From XYD12-FULL-36-8 sp964391015 (lineage in GTDB: Bacteria > Bacteroidota > Ignavibacteria > Ignavibacteriales > Ignavibacteriaceae), in contig CAYMKU010000016.1 in the NCBI GenBank assembly GCA_964391015.1, positions 1 through 64,000 of the forward strand: 64,000 nt of DNA, written 5' to 3'. Under the pieces are notes generated by a model that searched no databases, was not told where the DNA came from, and saw only the letters and a list, made by a program, of their open reading frames with translations. The position numbers and the translations under genes were made by a program. Positions 54,488 to 63,998 of this stretch are shown here, one piece after another; positions within the stretch are counted from its first letter, which is position 1, and each line of letters opens with the position of its first letter.

Positions 54488-55771
54488 TTAATCCATTATC
54501 ATCCGTAAAAACGAAGAGCTATCTTCTTCATCATTTACCTTTTGTTCCTCTTTATCCTTTTGAGATTTTTCTTTAGACCAATTCAACTTGTTAGCATTAA
54601 AAATAAATCCGCTGTTGATATCTTCTTGTTCATTTTCCACTTCTAATTGAGAAGTAGGCCTCTTAACCCTATAGATCGTTGGCACTTCAAGATCATTCGA
54701 ATCAACTTCATCCGGTGTACCAAAATTGAATTTTCCAGCAAAGACATCGGGTTCTTTGGGTTTTTGCTTAGTGCTTTTTGAGTTTCGAGAGATAAAGCTT
54801 CTGGTTGAACCATCAAATCCCGTTGCGATCACAGTATAAGATACATAATCATTCATATCCTCTTTCTGTACACAGCCAAAAATTACATTAGCTTCTTCAC
54901 CTGCCGCTTCAAAAATTACATTATTACCTTCGTTAATTTCTTGAATTGTAAGACTGCTTGAACCAGTTACATTCAAAAGAACGCTTTTTGCACCTTTAAT
55001 ATTCACTCCTTCAAGAAGCGGACTTGAGATTGCCTTTTGAGCAGCTTCAATAGCCCTATTCTCACCACTTGCAATTCCACATCCCATCAAAGCTTCACCG
55101 CTTTGATTCATAACAGCTCTTACATCTGCAAAATCAACATTGATCAATCCTTCAACCGTAATTATATCTGCTATGCCTCTTGTCGCCTCATAAAGAACTT
55201 CGTTCGGTTTGTCAAATGCTTCAAATGCATTTGTTTGGTTATTTAAGATACTTAAAAGTCTTTCATTTGGAATTACAATTAAACTATCAACATATTGTTT
55301 TAGTTCTTGAATACCCTGTTCTGCATTAAGCATTCTTTTTTTGCCTTCCCATTTAAACGGTTTGGTTACAATCCCAACGACAAGTGAACCAATACTTTTA
55401 GCGATTGATGCAATGATTGGAGCACCACCTGTTCCGGTACCTCCACCCATTCCAGCAGTAACAAAAACCATATCGCTTCCAGCAAGTACTTCAGCAATTT
55501 TCTCTCTATCTTCCTCAACTGATTTTTTACCCACATTAGGATCTGCACCAGCACCAAGTCCACGAGTAATATTAGCCCCGACTTGAATTTTATGCGTAGC
55601 ATTGCTGCTTCTTAGCACTTGAGCATCAGTATTAACAGAGACATATTCAACCCCCTGCAACCCCCGTTTAATCATACTTTCGATGGCATTACACCCTCCA
55701 CCACCAACACCTACTACTTTTAAAACTGCAGACATGGCTTTACCTCTGTCTAAAGTTGCGAAATGCGACAT
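54488..55771 (-). CDS. ftsZ: Cell division GTPase FtsZ
   Basis: This 427-residue tubulin homologue forms the division ring. It has 'VVGVGGGGCNAIESM' and the GTP-binding 'AGMGGGTGTGGAP'; 'FADVRAVMNQSGEALMG' is present. The C-terminal tail ends 'SSSFLRMIMD', resembling the conserved FtsA/ZipA-binding peptide. AAGGAGG lies four bases before ATG 55771. It is the last of the dcw genes here. Confidence 0.97.
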   Translation of the reverse strand: MSHFATLDRGKAMSAVLKVVGVGGGGCNAIESMIKRGLQGVEYVSVNTDAQVLRSSNATHKIQVGANITRGLGAGADPNVGKKSVEEDREKIAEVLAGSDMVFVTAGMGGGTGTGGAPIIASIAKSIGSLVVGIVTKPFKWEGKKRMLNAEQGIQELKQYVDSLIVIPNERLLSILNNQTNAFEAFDKPNEVLYEATRGIADIITVEGLINVDFADVRAVMNQSGEALMGCGIASGENRAIEAAQKAISSPLLEGVNIKGAKSVLLNVTGSSSLTIQEINEGNNVIFEAAGEEANVIFGCVQKEDMNDYVSYTVIATGFDGSTRSFISRNSKSTKQKPKEPDVFAGKFNFGTPDEVDSNDLEVPTIYRVKRPTSQLEVENEQEDINSGFIFNANKLNWSKEKSQKDKEEQKVNDEEDSSSFLRMIMD

Positions 55772-55793
55772 GTTACCTCCTTATTTAGATAAT

Positions 55794-57041
55794 TTATATT
55801 TCATCAAAAAATTGTTGTACCTTTTTAAAGAATACTGAAACCTTATTTTTCCTAAGATCAACATTAGGTTTGATTATATTCTGATAGTTCCTTGTTTTAT
55901 TACCAGGAACCCCGCTTAATAATCCCACAACAGTAGCAAACTCAGGACTTTCAATTTCATTCGGTAGTTTTGCTCCCATTTCCTGAGGCACACCAATCCT
56001 TGTTGGTAAGCCAAAAACATCTTCAGCCAATTCTGTACATCCTCTTAATAATGAGCCACCGCCTGTTAATACAATTCCAGCTTTAATTTTATTTTTAAAT
56101 CCTGTGCTTCTTATTTCATTATCAACAAGAATAAAAAGTTCTCTCATTCTCAAACTTATTATTTGAGTAAGAAGGCTAATAGGAATTTTTGTATTGCCTC
56201 GTGCACCAACTCCCCGAATTAGAACATCTTCATCTTTGATGATTGCCGTTTCAATGGCATAACCATATTCTTTTTTTAATTTTTCAGCTTCTTCTGTTAC
56301 GATCCCTAAAGATTCGCGAATATCATTCGTCACTTGATTTCCTGCAACACCTATAACCTTCGTGTGTTTAATACTTTTGTTATGGAATATTGCTATGTCA
56401 GTTGTTCCACCTCCGATATCAATCAAGACAACACCGAGGTCCTTTTCACTATCATCTAAAACAGATGTACTGGACGCAATTGGTTGCAACACATATTCAT
56501 TTACCTGTAACCCTGCCCGCTCAACAGATTTTTTTATGTTCTGGATTGCAGGAATTGAAGCTAGAACTATATGATTGGTTGCTTCTAATCTTGAACCAGA
56601 CATACCAATTGGATTTTCAATTCCCCCCTGATAATCAATCGAAAATTCCTCAAAGATTATGTGGAGAATCTGCCTATCTGAAGGGATTCGAATTGTTCGA
56701 ACATCCGCTTCAAGCCGATTTAAATCTTCCTTAGTAATTTCTTTATCTTCTCTGCTTATTGTAACGTAATTTCTGTGACGCATACTTGTAATATGCTCCC
56801 CCGCCACACCGACATTCACAGAGTTAATACTTATACCCGCTTTGTTTGATGCTTTCGAGACCGCTTCTTTAATCGCATCTGCTGTTTTGGAAATATTAGC
56901 TACTAATCCTTTGTGCAATCCTTCGGAGGGAGACGAATCACTTCCTAAAATTTCAAAATGATTTTCATTCACTTGTTCAGCAATTACTGCACAAACTTTT
57001 GTTGTGCCCAAATCGAGTCCAGCAATAATGTTTCTCTTCAT
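55794..57041 (-). CDS. ftsA: Cell division protein FtsA
   Basis: This 415-residue actin-like protein tethers FtsZ to the membrane. The ATPase fold motifs are 'AGLDLGTTKVCAVIAE', 'VVLIDIGGGTTDIAIF' and 'GIVLTGGGSLLRG'. The C-terminal amphipathic helix 'KKVQQFFDEI' is visible. It overlaps ftsQ by 4 bases. Confidence 0.96.
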   Translation of the reverse strand: MKRNIIAGLDLGTTKVCAVIAEQVNENHFEILGSDSSPSEGLHKGLVANISKTADAIKEAVSKASNKAGISINSVNVGVAGEHITSMRHRNYVTISREDKEITKEDLNRLEADVRTIRIPSDRQILHIIFEEFSIDYQGGIENPIGMSGSRLEATNHIVLASIPAIQNIKKSVERAGLQVNEYVLQPIASSTSVLDDSEKDLGVVLIDIGGGTTDIAIFHNKSIKHTKVIGVAGNQVTNDIRESLGIVTEEAEKLKKEYGYAIETAIIKDEDVLIRGVGARGNTKIPISLLTQIISLRMRELFILVDNEIRSTGFKNKIKAGIVLTGGGSLLRGCTELAEDVFGLPTRIGVPQEMGAKLPNEIESPEFATVVGLLSGVPGNKTRNYQNIIKPNVDLRKNKVSVFFKKVQQFFDEI

Positions 57042-57796
57042 ATTTGTGTTTCTTCGGCTTTGCCTAAATAAATTTGATTTTCAAATCTTAAATCAACATA
57101 ATCACTCTGACTTAAATCATTATCATATTTCATTTGATTCCAAATTGAATTAAGTATTAAAATTTTTTTTGAAATTTCACTTGTCCCAAATTTTATAATT
57201 GGATGTATATTCGAAAATATAAGCGTAATACCATCACCACCATTAAGATTTACTTCTGATAAATTCTTAAACATTTCCTCATTTGTAAATTTAATTGCAT
57301 TAAGGATGTTACTAGCCTCTACGATCTCGGCAGATTGAAGGAATTCCAGAACCTTGTAATGATTTGCGTTCTTGGAATTACTAATAATCGGCAAATCAGC
57401 AGTTTTCATATTGGACAAAAGTGGCACCAATTGTAATTCATCTGTTAGCAACATTGCTTGATCGTTATACATTAGAATTGCTAACACCTTTTTTTCTTTC
57501 AAGTAAATTTTAGCATTATAAGATTCAGATACTTCAACTTCTGTTACCGCAACAAATGGATGTTTTTCCAGTCTAGCTTTTAATATTGGCAAAGTAACCA
57601 TGGTCGAATTGTTCGTCTCACTAAGCTTTGCGAAGTTCAAATAACTACTGTAAGGAAGCAAATCATTTCCTGTAAGACTTATTGATTTAATTTTTTTTTC
57701 TTCATTCTGTGTCGGTTTAAGTGCAACATAGAAGAGTATAGTTACAATAATTATAAAAATTAGAAGTCCAAATATTTTGCTTTTTGTCTGGTTCAT
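57038..57796 (-). CDS. ftsQ: FtsQ/DivIB-like cell division protein
   Basis: The 252-residue protein has one N-terminal membrane helix and a POTRA-like domain ('IKSISLTGNDLLPYSSYLNF ... LPILKARLEKHPFVAVTEV'), then the FtsQ beta domain. The sequence is weakly conserved, but the place between murC and ftsA fits. It is translationally coupled to ftsA. Confidence 0.85.
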   Translation of the reverse strand: MNQTKSKIFGLLIFIIIVTILFYVALKPTQNEEKKIKSISLTGNDLLPYSSYLNFAKLSETNNSTMVTLPILKARLEKHPFVAVTEVEVSESYNAKIYLKEKKVLAILMYNDQAMLLTDELQLVPLLSNMKTADLPIISNSKNANHYKVLEFLQSAEIVEASNILNAIKFTNEEMFKNLSEVNLNGGDGITLIFSNIHPIIKFGTSEISKKILILNSIWNQMKYDNDLSQSDYVDLRFENQIYLGKAEETQI

Positions 57797-57799
57797 AAC

Positions 57800-59173
57800 T
57801 TATTCTTCACTAAGAGACACAACAAATTTTTCTCCGAACTTCCATATATCCCCAGCTCCCATGGTTACAATTATGTCACCGTCTTTTTTTATTTCATTAA
57901 GTGTTTTAGCAATGTCACTTTTATTTTCAACATAAAGCACATTTTTGTGACCAAAACTGCGCGCTACGTCAGCAATCAATTTGCCTGTAACGCCTTCAAT
58001 CGGTTCCTCACGCGCGGGATAAACATCTGTGCAAATAAAAATATCAGAGTTAAGAAACGATCTTCCAAATTCCTGATAAAAATCTCTGGTTCTAGAAAAC
58101 AGATGGGGTTGAAAAACAGCAATAAGTCTTCTACTCCAACCAGCACGAATTCCAGCAAGTGTAGCGGTTGTCTCCGTTGGATGATGAGCATAATCATCAA
58201 CCACCATAATCTCTTTATTGTACTTTACCTCAAACCGTCTGTAAACACCGCTAAATGATTCCAAAGCTTTTTTAATTGTGCTAAATGGGATACCCAGCTC
58301 TTTTGCAATGCAAACAGCAACGAGTGAATTCTTAACATTGTGTAATCCAGGAATTTTGAGCGTTAATCTTCCTAACTCTTCTCCATGATACTTCACGTTG
58401 AATGAAGATGTGAAGTCTTTAAATTCAATATCAGTTGCACGCAAATCAGCTTGAACAGTTAAACCATACGTCAGTACCTTTTTATTTATTTGCGGTATGA
58501 TGTCTTGTAAAGCAGGTTCATCCAAACACAGAACAACAAACCCATAAAATGGGACCTTATTGGCAAATTCTATAAAAGCTGACTTAATGTCTTCCAGATC
58601 TTTGTAAGTATCAAGGTGTTCGCTTTCCAAAGTGGTTATTGCGGCTATTGTGGGAGTGAGCTTCAAAAAAGTTCTATCAAATTCATCGGCTTCAACTACT
58701 ATAAATTCCCCATTACCTAAACGTGCATTCGTTCCTCCTAAACCACTTAACTTTCCTCCAACAATAATAGTAGGATCAATATTACCTTCTGTTAAAGTCA
58801 ACCCTACCATTGAGGTTGTAGTTGTTTTCCCATGTGTTCCGGCAATTCCAATTCCATATTGCATCCGCATGCATTCAGCAAGCATTTCAGATCTTTTAAT
58901 AATGGGTATTTTTCTTTTGATTGCAGCTTGGACCTCTGGATTATCAAGCGTTACTGCCGAAGAGTAAACAAGTACATCAGCATCTTTAAGATTTTCTGGA
59001 GAATGACCTTCATAAATTATCATACCAAGTTCACTTAATCGTTTGGTGATCTCAGAAAAATTCTTATCCGAACCAGAAACTTCAAAACCCTGATTCAAAA
59101 GTATCTCGGCAATTCCGCTCATACCAATCCCACCGATTCCAACAAAGTGAACTTTCTTAATATTCTTAAACAT
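57800..59173 (-). CDS. murC: UDP-N-acetylmuramate--L-alanine ligase
   Basis: This 457-residue ligase adds L-Ala to UDP-MurNAc. 'HFVGIGGIGMSGIAEILLNQG' (N-terminal Rossmann), the ATP-binding 'AGTHGKTTTTSMV' and 'DDYAHHPTE' identify it. It overlaps the upstream membrane-protein gene by one base. Confidence 0.97.
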   Translation of the reverse strand: MFKNIKKVHFVGIGGIGMSGIAEILLNQGFEVSGSDKNFSEITKRLSELGMIIYEGHSPENLKDADVLVYSSAVTLDNPEVQAAIKRKIPIIKRSEMLAECMRMQYGIGIAGTHGKTTTTSMVGLTLTEGNIDPTIIVGGKLSGLGGTNARLGNGEFIVVEADEFDRTFLKLTPTIAAITTLESEHLDTYKDLEDIKSAFIEFANKVPFYGFVVLCLDEPALQDIIPQINKKVLTYGLTVQADLRATDIEFKDFTSSFNVKYHGEELGRLTLKIPGLHNVKNSLVAVCIAKELGIPFSTIKKALESFSGVYRRFEVKYNKEIMVVDDYAHHPTETTATLAGIRAGWSRRLIAVFQPHLFSRTRDFYQEFGRSFLNSDIFICTDVYPAREEPIEGVTGKLIADVARSFGHKNVLYVENKSDIAKTLNEIKKDGDIIVTMGAGDIWKFGEKFVVSLSEE

Positions 59174-59640
59174 TAGCGGTTTTCGATCCTTTGTTTAATT
59201 TCCTCAAATCGGTTTATTAATTCATTTTGCTTTTCATAATCATAAGGTCTGATTATTAATGGTCGCCGGCGATTATTCATTTTTATTCGTATTAATCTAA
59301 ATGCTGTATTGTTTAATCTCGATGAGCGAATTTTTGAAATTTTTATTTGCTCCATGTCCTTAAATAAAAAAATCTTCTTCTTAAAACGATCTATAAAGCG
59401 AATCCCATCATCATCAATTCTTAATTGCTTACCTTTGTACAGATTATACAACAAGCTAATTAGTGAAATCAACACAATTATTCCCAAGAAATAAATAATA
59501 GGATCTTTGGTAACCAGCTTGTAAGAGTCTTCAATAAATTCTCCACGAATTACAAGGTAAAGCAAAAACACAACAAAATATATTATTGTTGATTGATAAT
59601 AGAATGACATGTTATATTTAAAATTATTTTTGTCTTCCAC
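59173..59640 (-). CDS. Membrane protein with PH-like domain inside the dcw cluster
   Basis: The 155-residue protein has two membrane helices (about 14-30 and 47-65) and then a basic cytoplasmic beta-rich domain ('LRIDDDGIRFIDRFKKK', 'RLIRIKMNNRRRPLIIRPYD') that resembles bacterial PH/YdbS-like folds. It is coupled on both sides: 1 bp between murG and its start, and a 1-base overlap with murC. Most dcw clusters lack such a gene at this place, so a role in wall synthesis or division is possible. Confidence 0.75.
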   Translation of the reverse strand: MEDKNNFKYNMSFYYQSTIIYFVVFLLYLVIRGEFIEDSYKLVTKDPIIYFLGIIVLISLISLLYNLYKGKQLRIDDDGIRFIDRFKKKIFLFKDMEQIKISKIRSSRLNNTAFRLIRIKMNNRRRPLIIRPYDYEKQNELINRFEEIKQRIENR

Positions 59641-59641
59641 T

Positions 59642-60265
59642 TTAATTCACTATCTCTGGCCTTACATATTTAATTGCTCTTTTAGCTATTTCAAAAGTTG
59701 CATCCGGTTTGCTTAATTGCTTAGCAATTCTGCTCATATTCAATAATTTAGATTCATCCGATATCAGCGACTTAACCGTTCTTAGAAATTCTTCGTTTAA
59801 ATTTTTATCTTCTATTAAAACAGCTGCATCTTTATCTGCAAGTGATTTGGCATTGTAGAATTGATGATTCTCTGCAACATTTGGTGATGGAACCAAAATT
59901 GCCGGAACACCAAGAAATANNNNNNNNNNNNNNNNNNNNNNNNNNNNNNNNNNNNNNNNNNNNNNNNNNNNNNNNNNNNNNNNNNNNNNNNNNNNNNNNN
60001 NNNNNNNNNNNNNNNNNNNAAGCTTTATTGGAAATAATAAATTTTCTATTGTAATTCTTCTTGAGAAACCTTTTATCCAGATTGACTTAAAATTAAAGCC
60101 TAATTTCGGAACTACTTTTCCCTCGATTCTAGATTTCGTACCGATAAATAAAATATCGGCTTCCGGTAAAACAGATTTTATTCTTTCAGCAACAGCAATA
60201 GCTGGAAATAAATGTCCACCTGTACCTCCACCGGCAAATAAAAATCTATACCGACTCTTCTGCAT
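59642..60265 (-). CDS. murG: MurG glycosyltransferase, interrupted by assembly gap
   Basis: This UDP-GlcNAc transferase makes lipid II. The N-terminal part ('FLFAGGGTGGHLFPAIAVAERI') and C-terminal part ('FLGVPAILVPSP...AENHQ') flank 100 N. Comparison with the usual about 360-residue protein suggests roughly 500 bp are missing, so the 100-N run is a placeholder and the open frame across it is accidental. Start is ATG 60265 or 60271, overlapping ftsW by about 20 bases. Confidence 0.9.
   Translation of the reverse strand: MQKSRYRFLFAGGGTGGHLFPAIAVAERIKSVLPEADILFIGTKSRIEGKVVPKLGFNFKSIWIKGFSRRITIENLLFPIKLXXXXXXXXXXXXXXXXXXXXXXXXXXXXXXXXXXFLGVPAILVPSPNVAENHQFYNAKSLADKDAAVLIEDKNLNEEFLRTVKSLISDESKLLNMSRIAKQLSKPDATFEIAKRAIKYVRPEIVN
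59920..60019. other. Assembly gap of 100 N
   Basis: Exactly 100 N inside murG. This is the conventional placeholder for a gap of unknown size. Confidence 0.98.
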
Positions 60266-61379
60266 GAGCATAATTAATTTTTTGAATAGGAGTAATATAT
60301 TTAGCATTCAATATTGCAATGTTGACAAGGATTCCAACCGATGCACACGTAATAATAATTGAAGTCCCACCATAGCTAATAAATGGTAACGGAACTCCTG
60401 TTGTTGGAAATATTCCCGTTGTTACAGCAACATTAATGAAAGCATTCAGAATAATGGAGAATGAAATCCCAAATGCTAACAATTGACCAAATGTATCACG
60501 TGCTTTTTTAGCTACTAAGATCCCAGCAAAAAATATTATAAAATATCCCACCACAACTAATACAGATCCTATAAACCCAAGTTCTTCGCCGATTATAGCA
60601 AAAATGAAATCACCATAGGATTCGGGAAGAAACAAATTGCTTTGCTTACTATTACCAATACCTTGCCCAAACCAACCTCCGCTTCCAAGCGCTAACAATG
60701 CCTGATTTACTTGTTCATTTATTCCGCCGCCATAAAGAACACTTTTAACAAAAGAAAGTATTCGATTTCTTGAATGTTCAAAAAACATAGCTATAGATAA
60801 AGTACCAAATATGCTTCCTATGGAGATAGATAAAGTATGTTTAAGGTTGGCACCGCCCACAAAAAACATGGCCAAGGAAATAATAATTAATATCAGTCCG
60901 TTGCTGATGTTAGGTTGAAAGAATATCACTGCAGAAGTAACAACCACCCAGAAAAACAAATGCAAGAACAATGTGTTGAATTTTTGCACTAATTTTCCCT
61001 TTCGTTCAATCAATGCAGCTAAATGAATGATCAGAAATAATCTTGCTAATTCCGCTGGTTGAAAGTTGACAAAACCAAGATTAATCCATCTTCCTGAACC
61101 TTTGATTTGAGGTGCAAAGAACAGGGTATAAATCAAAACAACAGTTATAAAAATCATTAATCCTTTGCTAATGTGTTTATAAGTTTCATATGGTATTATT
61201 GAAAACCCAATTAAAAAAAACAAACCAAGTGCAACACGAAAAATGTGAGAATTAAATAAACGGAATAAACTTTCAAACTTTACATTGCTGTATGTACTGC
61301 TTGCACTCATCACGAATGCTAAGCCTAACACACAAAGCGAGGTACTAATAATAATTATTATTAAAGCTGATTTTTTCAT
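60246..61379 (-). CDS. ftsW: Lipid II polymerase FtsW (SEDS family)
   Basis: The 377-residue protein has about ten membrane helices. SEDS motifs are 'GSGRWINLGFVNFQPAELARL', 'FFQPNISNGLI' and 'PFISYGGTSII'. It polymerises septal glycan with its PBP partner. It is coupled to murD (adjacent) and overlaps murG. Confidence 0.95.
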   Translation of the reverse strand: MKKSALIIIIISTSLCVLGLAFVMSASSTYSNVKFESLFRLFNSHIFRVALGLFFLIGFSIIPYETYKHISKGLMIFITVVLIYTLFFAPQIKGSGRWINLGFVNFQPAELARLFLIIHLAALIERKGKLVQKFNTLFLHLFFWVVVTSAVIFFQPNISNGLILIIISLAMFFVGGANLKHTLSISIGSIFGTLSIAMFFEHSRNRILSFVKSVLYGGGINEQVNQALLALGSGGWFGQGIGNSKQSNLFLPESYGDFIFAIIGEELGFIGSVLVVVGYFIIFFAGILVAKKARDTFGQLLAFGISFSIILNAFINVAVTTGIFPTTGVPLPFISYGGTSIIITCASVGILVNIAILNAKYITPIQKINYAHAEESV

Positions 61380-62726
61380 TTACAATTCATTTACTACATC
61401 TTTAAATACTCTCCCGCGGTGCTCATAGTCATTGAACATATCAAAACTTGCGCAAGCGGGTGAGAGAAGAACGATATCGTTTTCTCGTGCTTCGCTGTTT
61501 ACAGCTAAGATAACGTTTTCAAGAGTTTGCTTAATCTCAACCTTTACATCATGGTGAAAAAAATTAAAAACTTTATCCGCAGAAGAACCAATCGCATAAA
61601 TCTTTTTTACTTTACTTAAAACAAGATCTTTAATCTGATTATAATCATTACCTTTATCCTGACCACCAAGAATCAAATAAATGGGCTGGTCGAAACTTCT
61701 TAGCGCATACCAAACAGAATCCACATTAGTAGCTTTTGAATCATTGATATACTTTACTCCCGCTATTTCTCTAACGAATTCGAGACGATGTTCTACACCT
61801 TTAAAGGTTTTTAGTCCCTCAATTATCTTCTCATTTTCAAAATTGTATATCTTAGCCGCATTAATAACCGCCATTGCATTGGCATAATTGTGCTCACCAC
61901 GAAGATTTATATCTGATAGTGCACAACGAAACTCTTCTTTTTCATTTTTATTAAATATTACTTCCTCACCCGCAATGTAGCTTCCATAATTTTCTACTTG
62001 ACAAAGTGAAAAATAATAATCGCTGCTGGCATGTTTTGTTAGCGAATTTACAAGTACATCATTATCTCGATTGATTATAAGAAAATCTTCGTTATCCTGA
62101 TTCTTATAAATCTGCAATTTTGAATTAATATAATTCTGATAATTATTTTCATACCGATTTAAATGGTCGGGAGTAATATTCAATATTGCAGCTATGTTAG
62201 GTTTAAATTGATCAACCAGATCAAGTTGAAAACTAGATACTTCAATAGCGGCATATTCATTTACTTTTACGTCAAATGCAATTTCTGAAAATGCTAGTCC
62301 GATATTTCCTGCAGTATAAGTTTTTGCTCCGCAAACATTGAAAACATGACCACATAAACTGGTGGTTGTGGTTTTTCCGTTAGTTCCTGTTATAGCAATA
62401 ATCTTTCCTTTGCAAACAGAAGCAGCCAATTCAAGCTCACTTATCATTTTGATTTTTTTTTCTTTTGCTGATTTAATTACCTCAGAGTCTAACGGCACAC
62501 CTGGGCTAACTACCATTACATCACAATCATAAACTTGAGAAGTGTGACCACCGATTTCATTACCAATACCTAGGTCCTGTAAAACTTCAATTGATTTTTT
62601 AACTTTTTCAGAGTCTGTGGCGTCACTTACAAATGGTATCCCACCTAATTTCTTTATCAGTTTAGCAGCGCCAATTCCGCTTCTAACAGCACCAAGGATT
62701 GATATTTTCTTACCTGTGTAATCCAT
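61380..62726 (-). CDS. murD: UDP-N-acetylmuramoylalanine--D-glutamate ligase
   Basis: The 448-residue Mur ligase has 'AITGTNGKTTTTSLCGHVF' (ATP loop), 'GVEHRLEFVREIAGVKYINDSKATN' and a C-terminal 'LLSPACASFDMFNDYEHRG'. It adds D-Glu. Its start overlaps the mraY stop by one base. Confidence 0.97.
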   Translation of the reverse strand: MDYTGKKISILGAVRSGIGAAKLIKKLGGIPFVSDATDSEKVKKSIEVLQDLGIGNEIGGHTSQVYDCDVMVVSPGVPLDSEVIKSAKEKKIKMISELELAASVCKGKIIAITGTNGKTTTTSLCGHVFNVCGAKTYTAGNIGLAFSEIAFDVKVNEYAAIEVSSFQLDLVDQFKPNIAAILNITPDHLNRYENNYQNYINSKLQIYKNQDNEDFLIINRDNDVLVNSLTKHASSDYYFSLCQVENYGSYIAGEEVIFNKNEKEEFRCALSDINLRGEHNYANAMAVINAAKIYNFENEKIIEGLKTFKGVEHRLEFVREIAGVKYINDSKATNVDSVWYALRSFDQPIYLILGGQDKGNDYNQIKDLVLSKVKKIYAIGSSADKVFNFFHHDVKVEIKQTLENVILAVNSEARENDIVLLSPACASFDMFNDYEHRGRVFKDVVNEL

Positions 62727-63835
62727 TAACGTATCTTGAATGATGTTAAGCTAATAATAGCTAAGATGATTGCAACAATATAAAAACGAGTTACGATTTT
62801 AGGTTCAGGCCATCCAAGCATTTCAAAATGATGATGAATTGGAGCCATCTTAAAAATTCTTTTACCTTCTCCATATTTTCGCTTAGTGTACTTATAATAC
62901 AATCTTTGCACAATTACGGAAATTGTTTCAAGAAAAAATATTCCGCCAAGGATTGGTATAAGAAGCTCTTTTTTAATTAACACTGCTAAAATCCCAAATG
63001 CACCTCCGAGAGCCAGGGAACCAGTATCACCCATAAAAACTTGTGCAGGGTAAGAGTTGTACCAAAGAAATCCTAATGATGCGCCAACCAAAGCCGCAAC
63101 GTAAACAGTCAACTCTCCAGAACCAGGCAAATAAATAATATTTAAATAATCTGAATATATTGCATTACCGCTGACATAACTTATAATAGCAAGCGCAATC
63201 ATAACAATTGCTATCACACCAATTGCTAATCCATCTAACCCATCGGTTAAGTTAACCGCATTAGATGTAGCTGTAATGATGAATATAACAACAGGAATGT
63301 AAAAAATTGAAAAATCAAAATTTATATCCTTTAAAAAAGGAACTGTCGTTATAGAATTTATTCCGCCAAATTGCGGTGAAAAATAAATTACCGATCCGAT
63401 AACTATTCCGACAAAAACTTGTCCTAATAGTTTGTACCTTGCTATTAAACCATTGGGATATTTTTTAATAACTTTTAAGTAGTCATCTAAAAACCCGACA
63501 CAGCTTAATACTAGAGTACCAAACACAATAAGAATTATATAAATACTTTTAATATCGCCCCATAACAAAACAGGAATAACTACAGATAACACAACAATGA
63601 TTCCACCCATTGTGGGAGTACCTGCTTTTGACCAATGTGATTTTGGTCCATCTATTTTCTTTGCTTCACCAATTTGTTTTTGCTTTAGAATGCGAATTAT
63701 TTTAGGTGATAAAAATAATCCTAATAGTAATCCTGTTATTGCTGCTAGCGCAGATCTAAATGTTAAAAATCTGAAAACATCAAATCCAGGCGGATTAAAT
63801 ATCTTATTTATATATTCAAATAAATAATAAAGCAT
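62726..63835 (-). CDS. mraY: Phospho-N-acetylmuramoyl-pentapeptide transferase
   Basis: The 369-residue polytopic enzyme makes lipid I. Catalytic Asp motifs are 'GFLDDYLKV' and 'NAVNLTDGLDGLA', plus 'HHHFEMLGWPE'. Ten membrane segments are expected. It is the most upstream dcw gene visible. Confidence 0.97.
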   Translation of the reverse strand: MLYYLFEYINKIFNPPGFDVFRFLTFRSALAAITGLLLGLFLSPKIIRILKQKQIGEAKKIDGPKSHWSKAGTPTMGGIIVVLSVVIPVLLWGDIKSIYIILIVFGTLVLSCVGFLDDYLKVIKKYPNGLIARYKLLGQVFVGIVIGSVIYFSPQFGGINSITTVPFLKDINFDFSIFYIPVVIFIITATSNAVNLTDGLDGLAIGVIAIVMIALAIISYVSGNAIYSDYLNIIYLPGSGELTVYVAALVGASLGFLWYNSYPAQVFMGDTGSLALGGAFGILAVLIKKELLIPILGGIFFLETISVIVQRLYYKYTKRKYGEGKRIFKMAPIHHHFEMLGWPEPKIVTRFYIVAIILAIISLTSFKIR

Positions 63836-63893
63836 TAAGATCAGTTTTTAGATTAATTCAACAGAAAACGAAAAAATTTATAAACCTTTTATA

Positions 63894-63998
63894 TCAAGTA
63901 AGTATTGACTTCGTTATTTTGGACTTGCTTTTATCATGATGCAGATTGTTTTTTTCTTCTACATCACTTGCAAATAACGTTACCGAGACTAAGAATAC
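63894..63998 (-). CDS. Possible partial ORF running off the right edge
   Basis: The minus-strand frame is open from the window edge to TGA 63894-63896. The readable end is 'VFLVSVTLFASDVEEKNNLH' and then a short basic tail; the first part looks like the end of a signal or membrane segment. It could be the tail of a small upstream gene or chance. Not recognised. Confidence 0.2.
   Translation of the reverse strand, partial: VFLVSVTLFASDVEEKNNLHHDKSKSKITKSILT

Noticed and set aside
55037..56734. Several frames antisense to ftsZ and ftsA
   Set aside because: Shadows of strongly conserved division genes.
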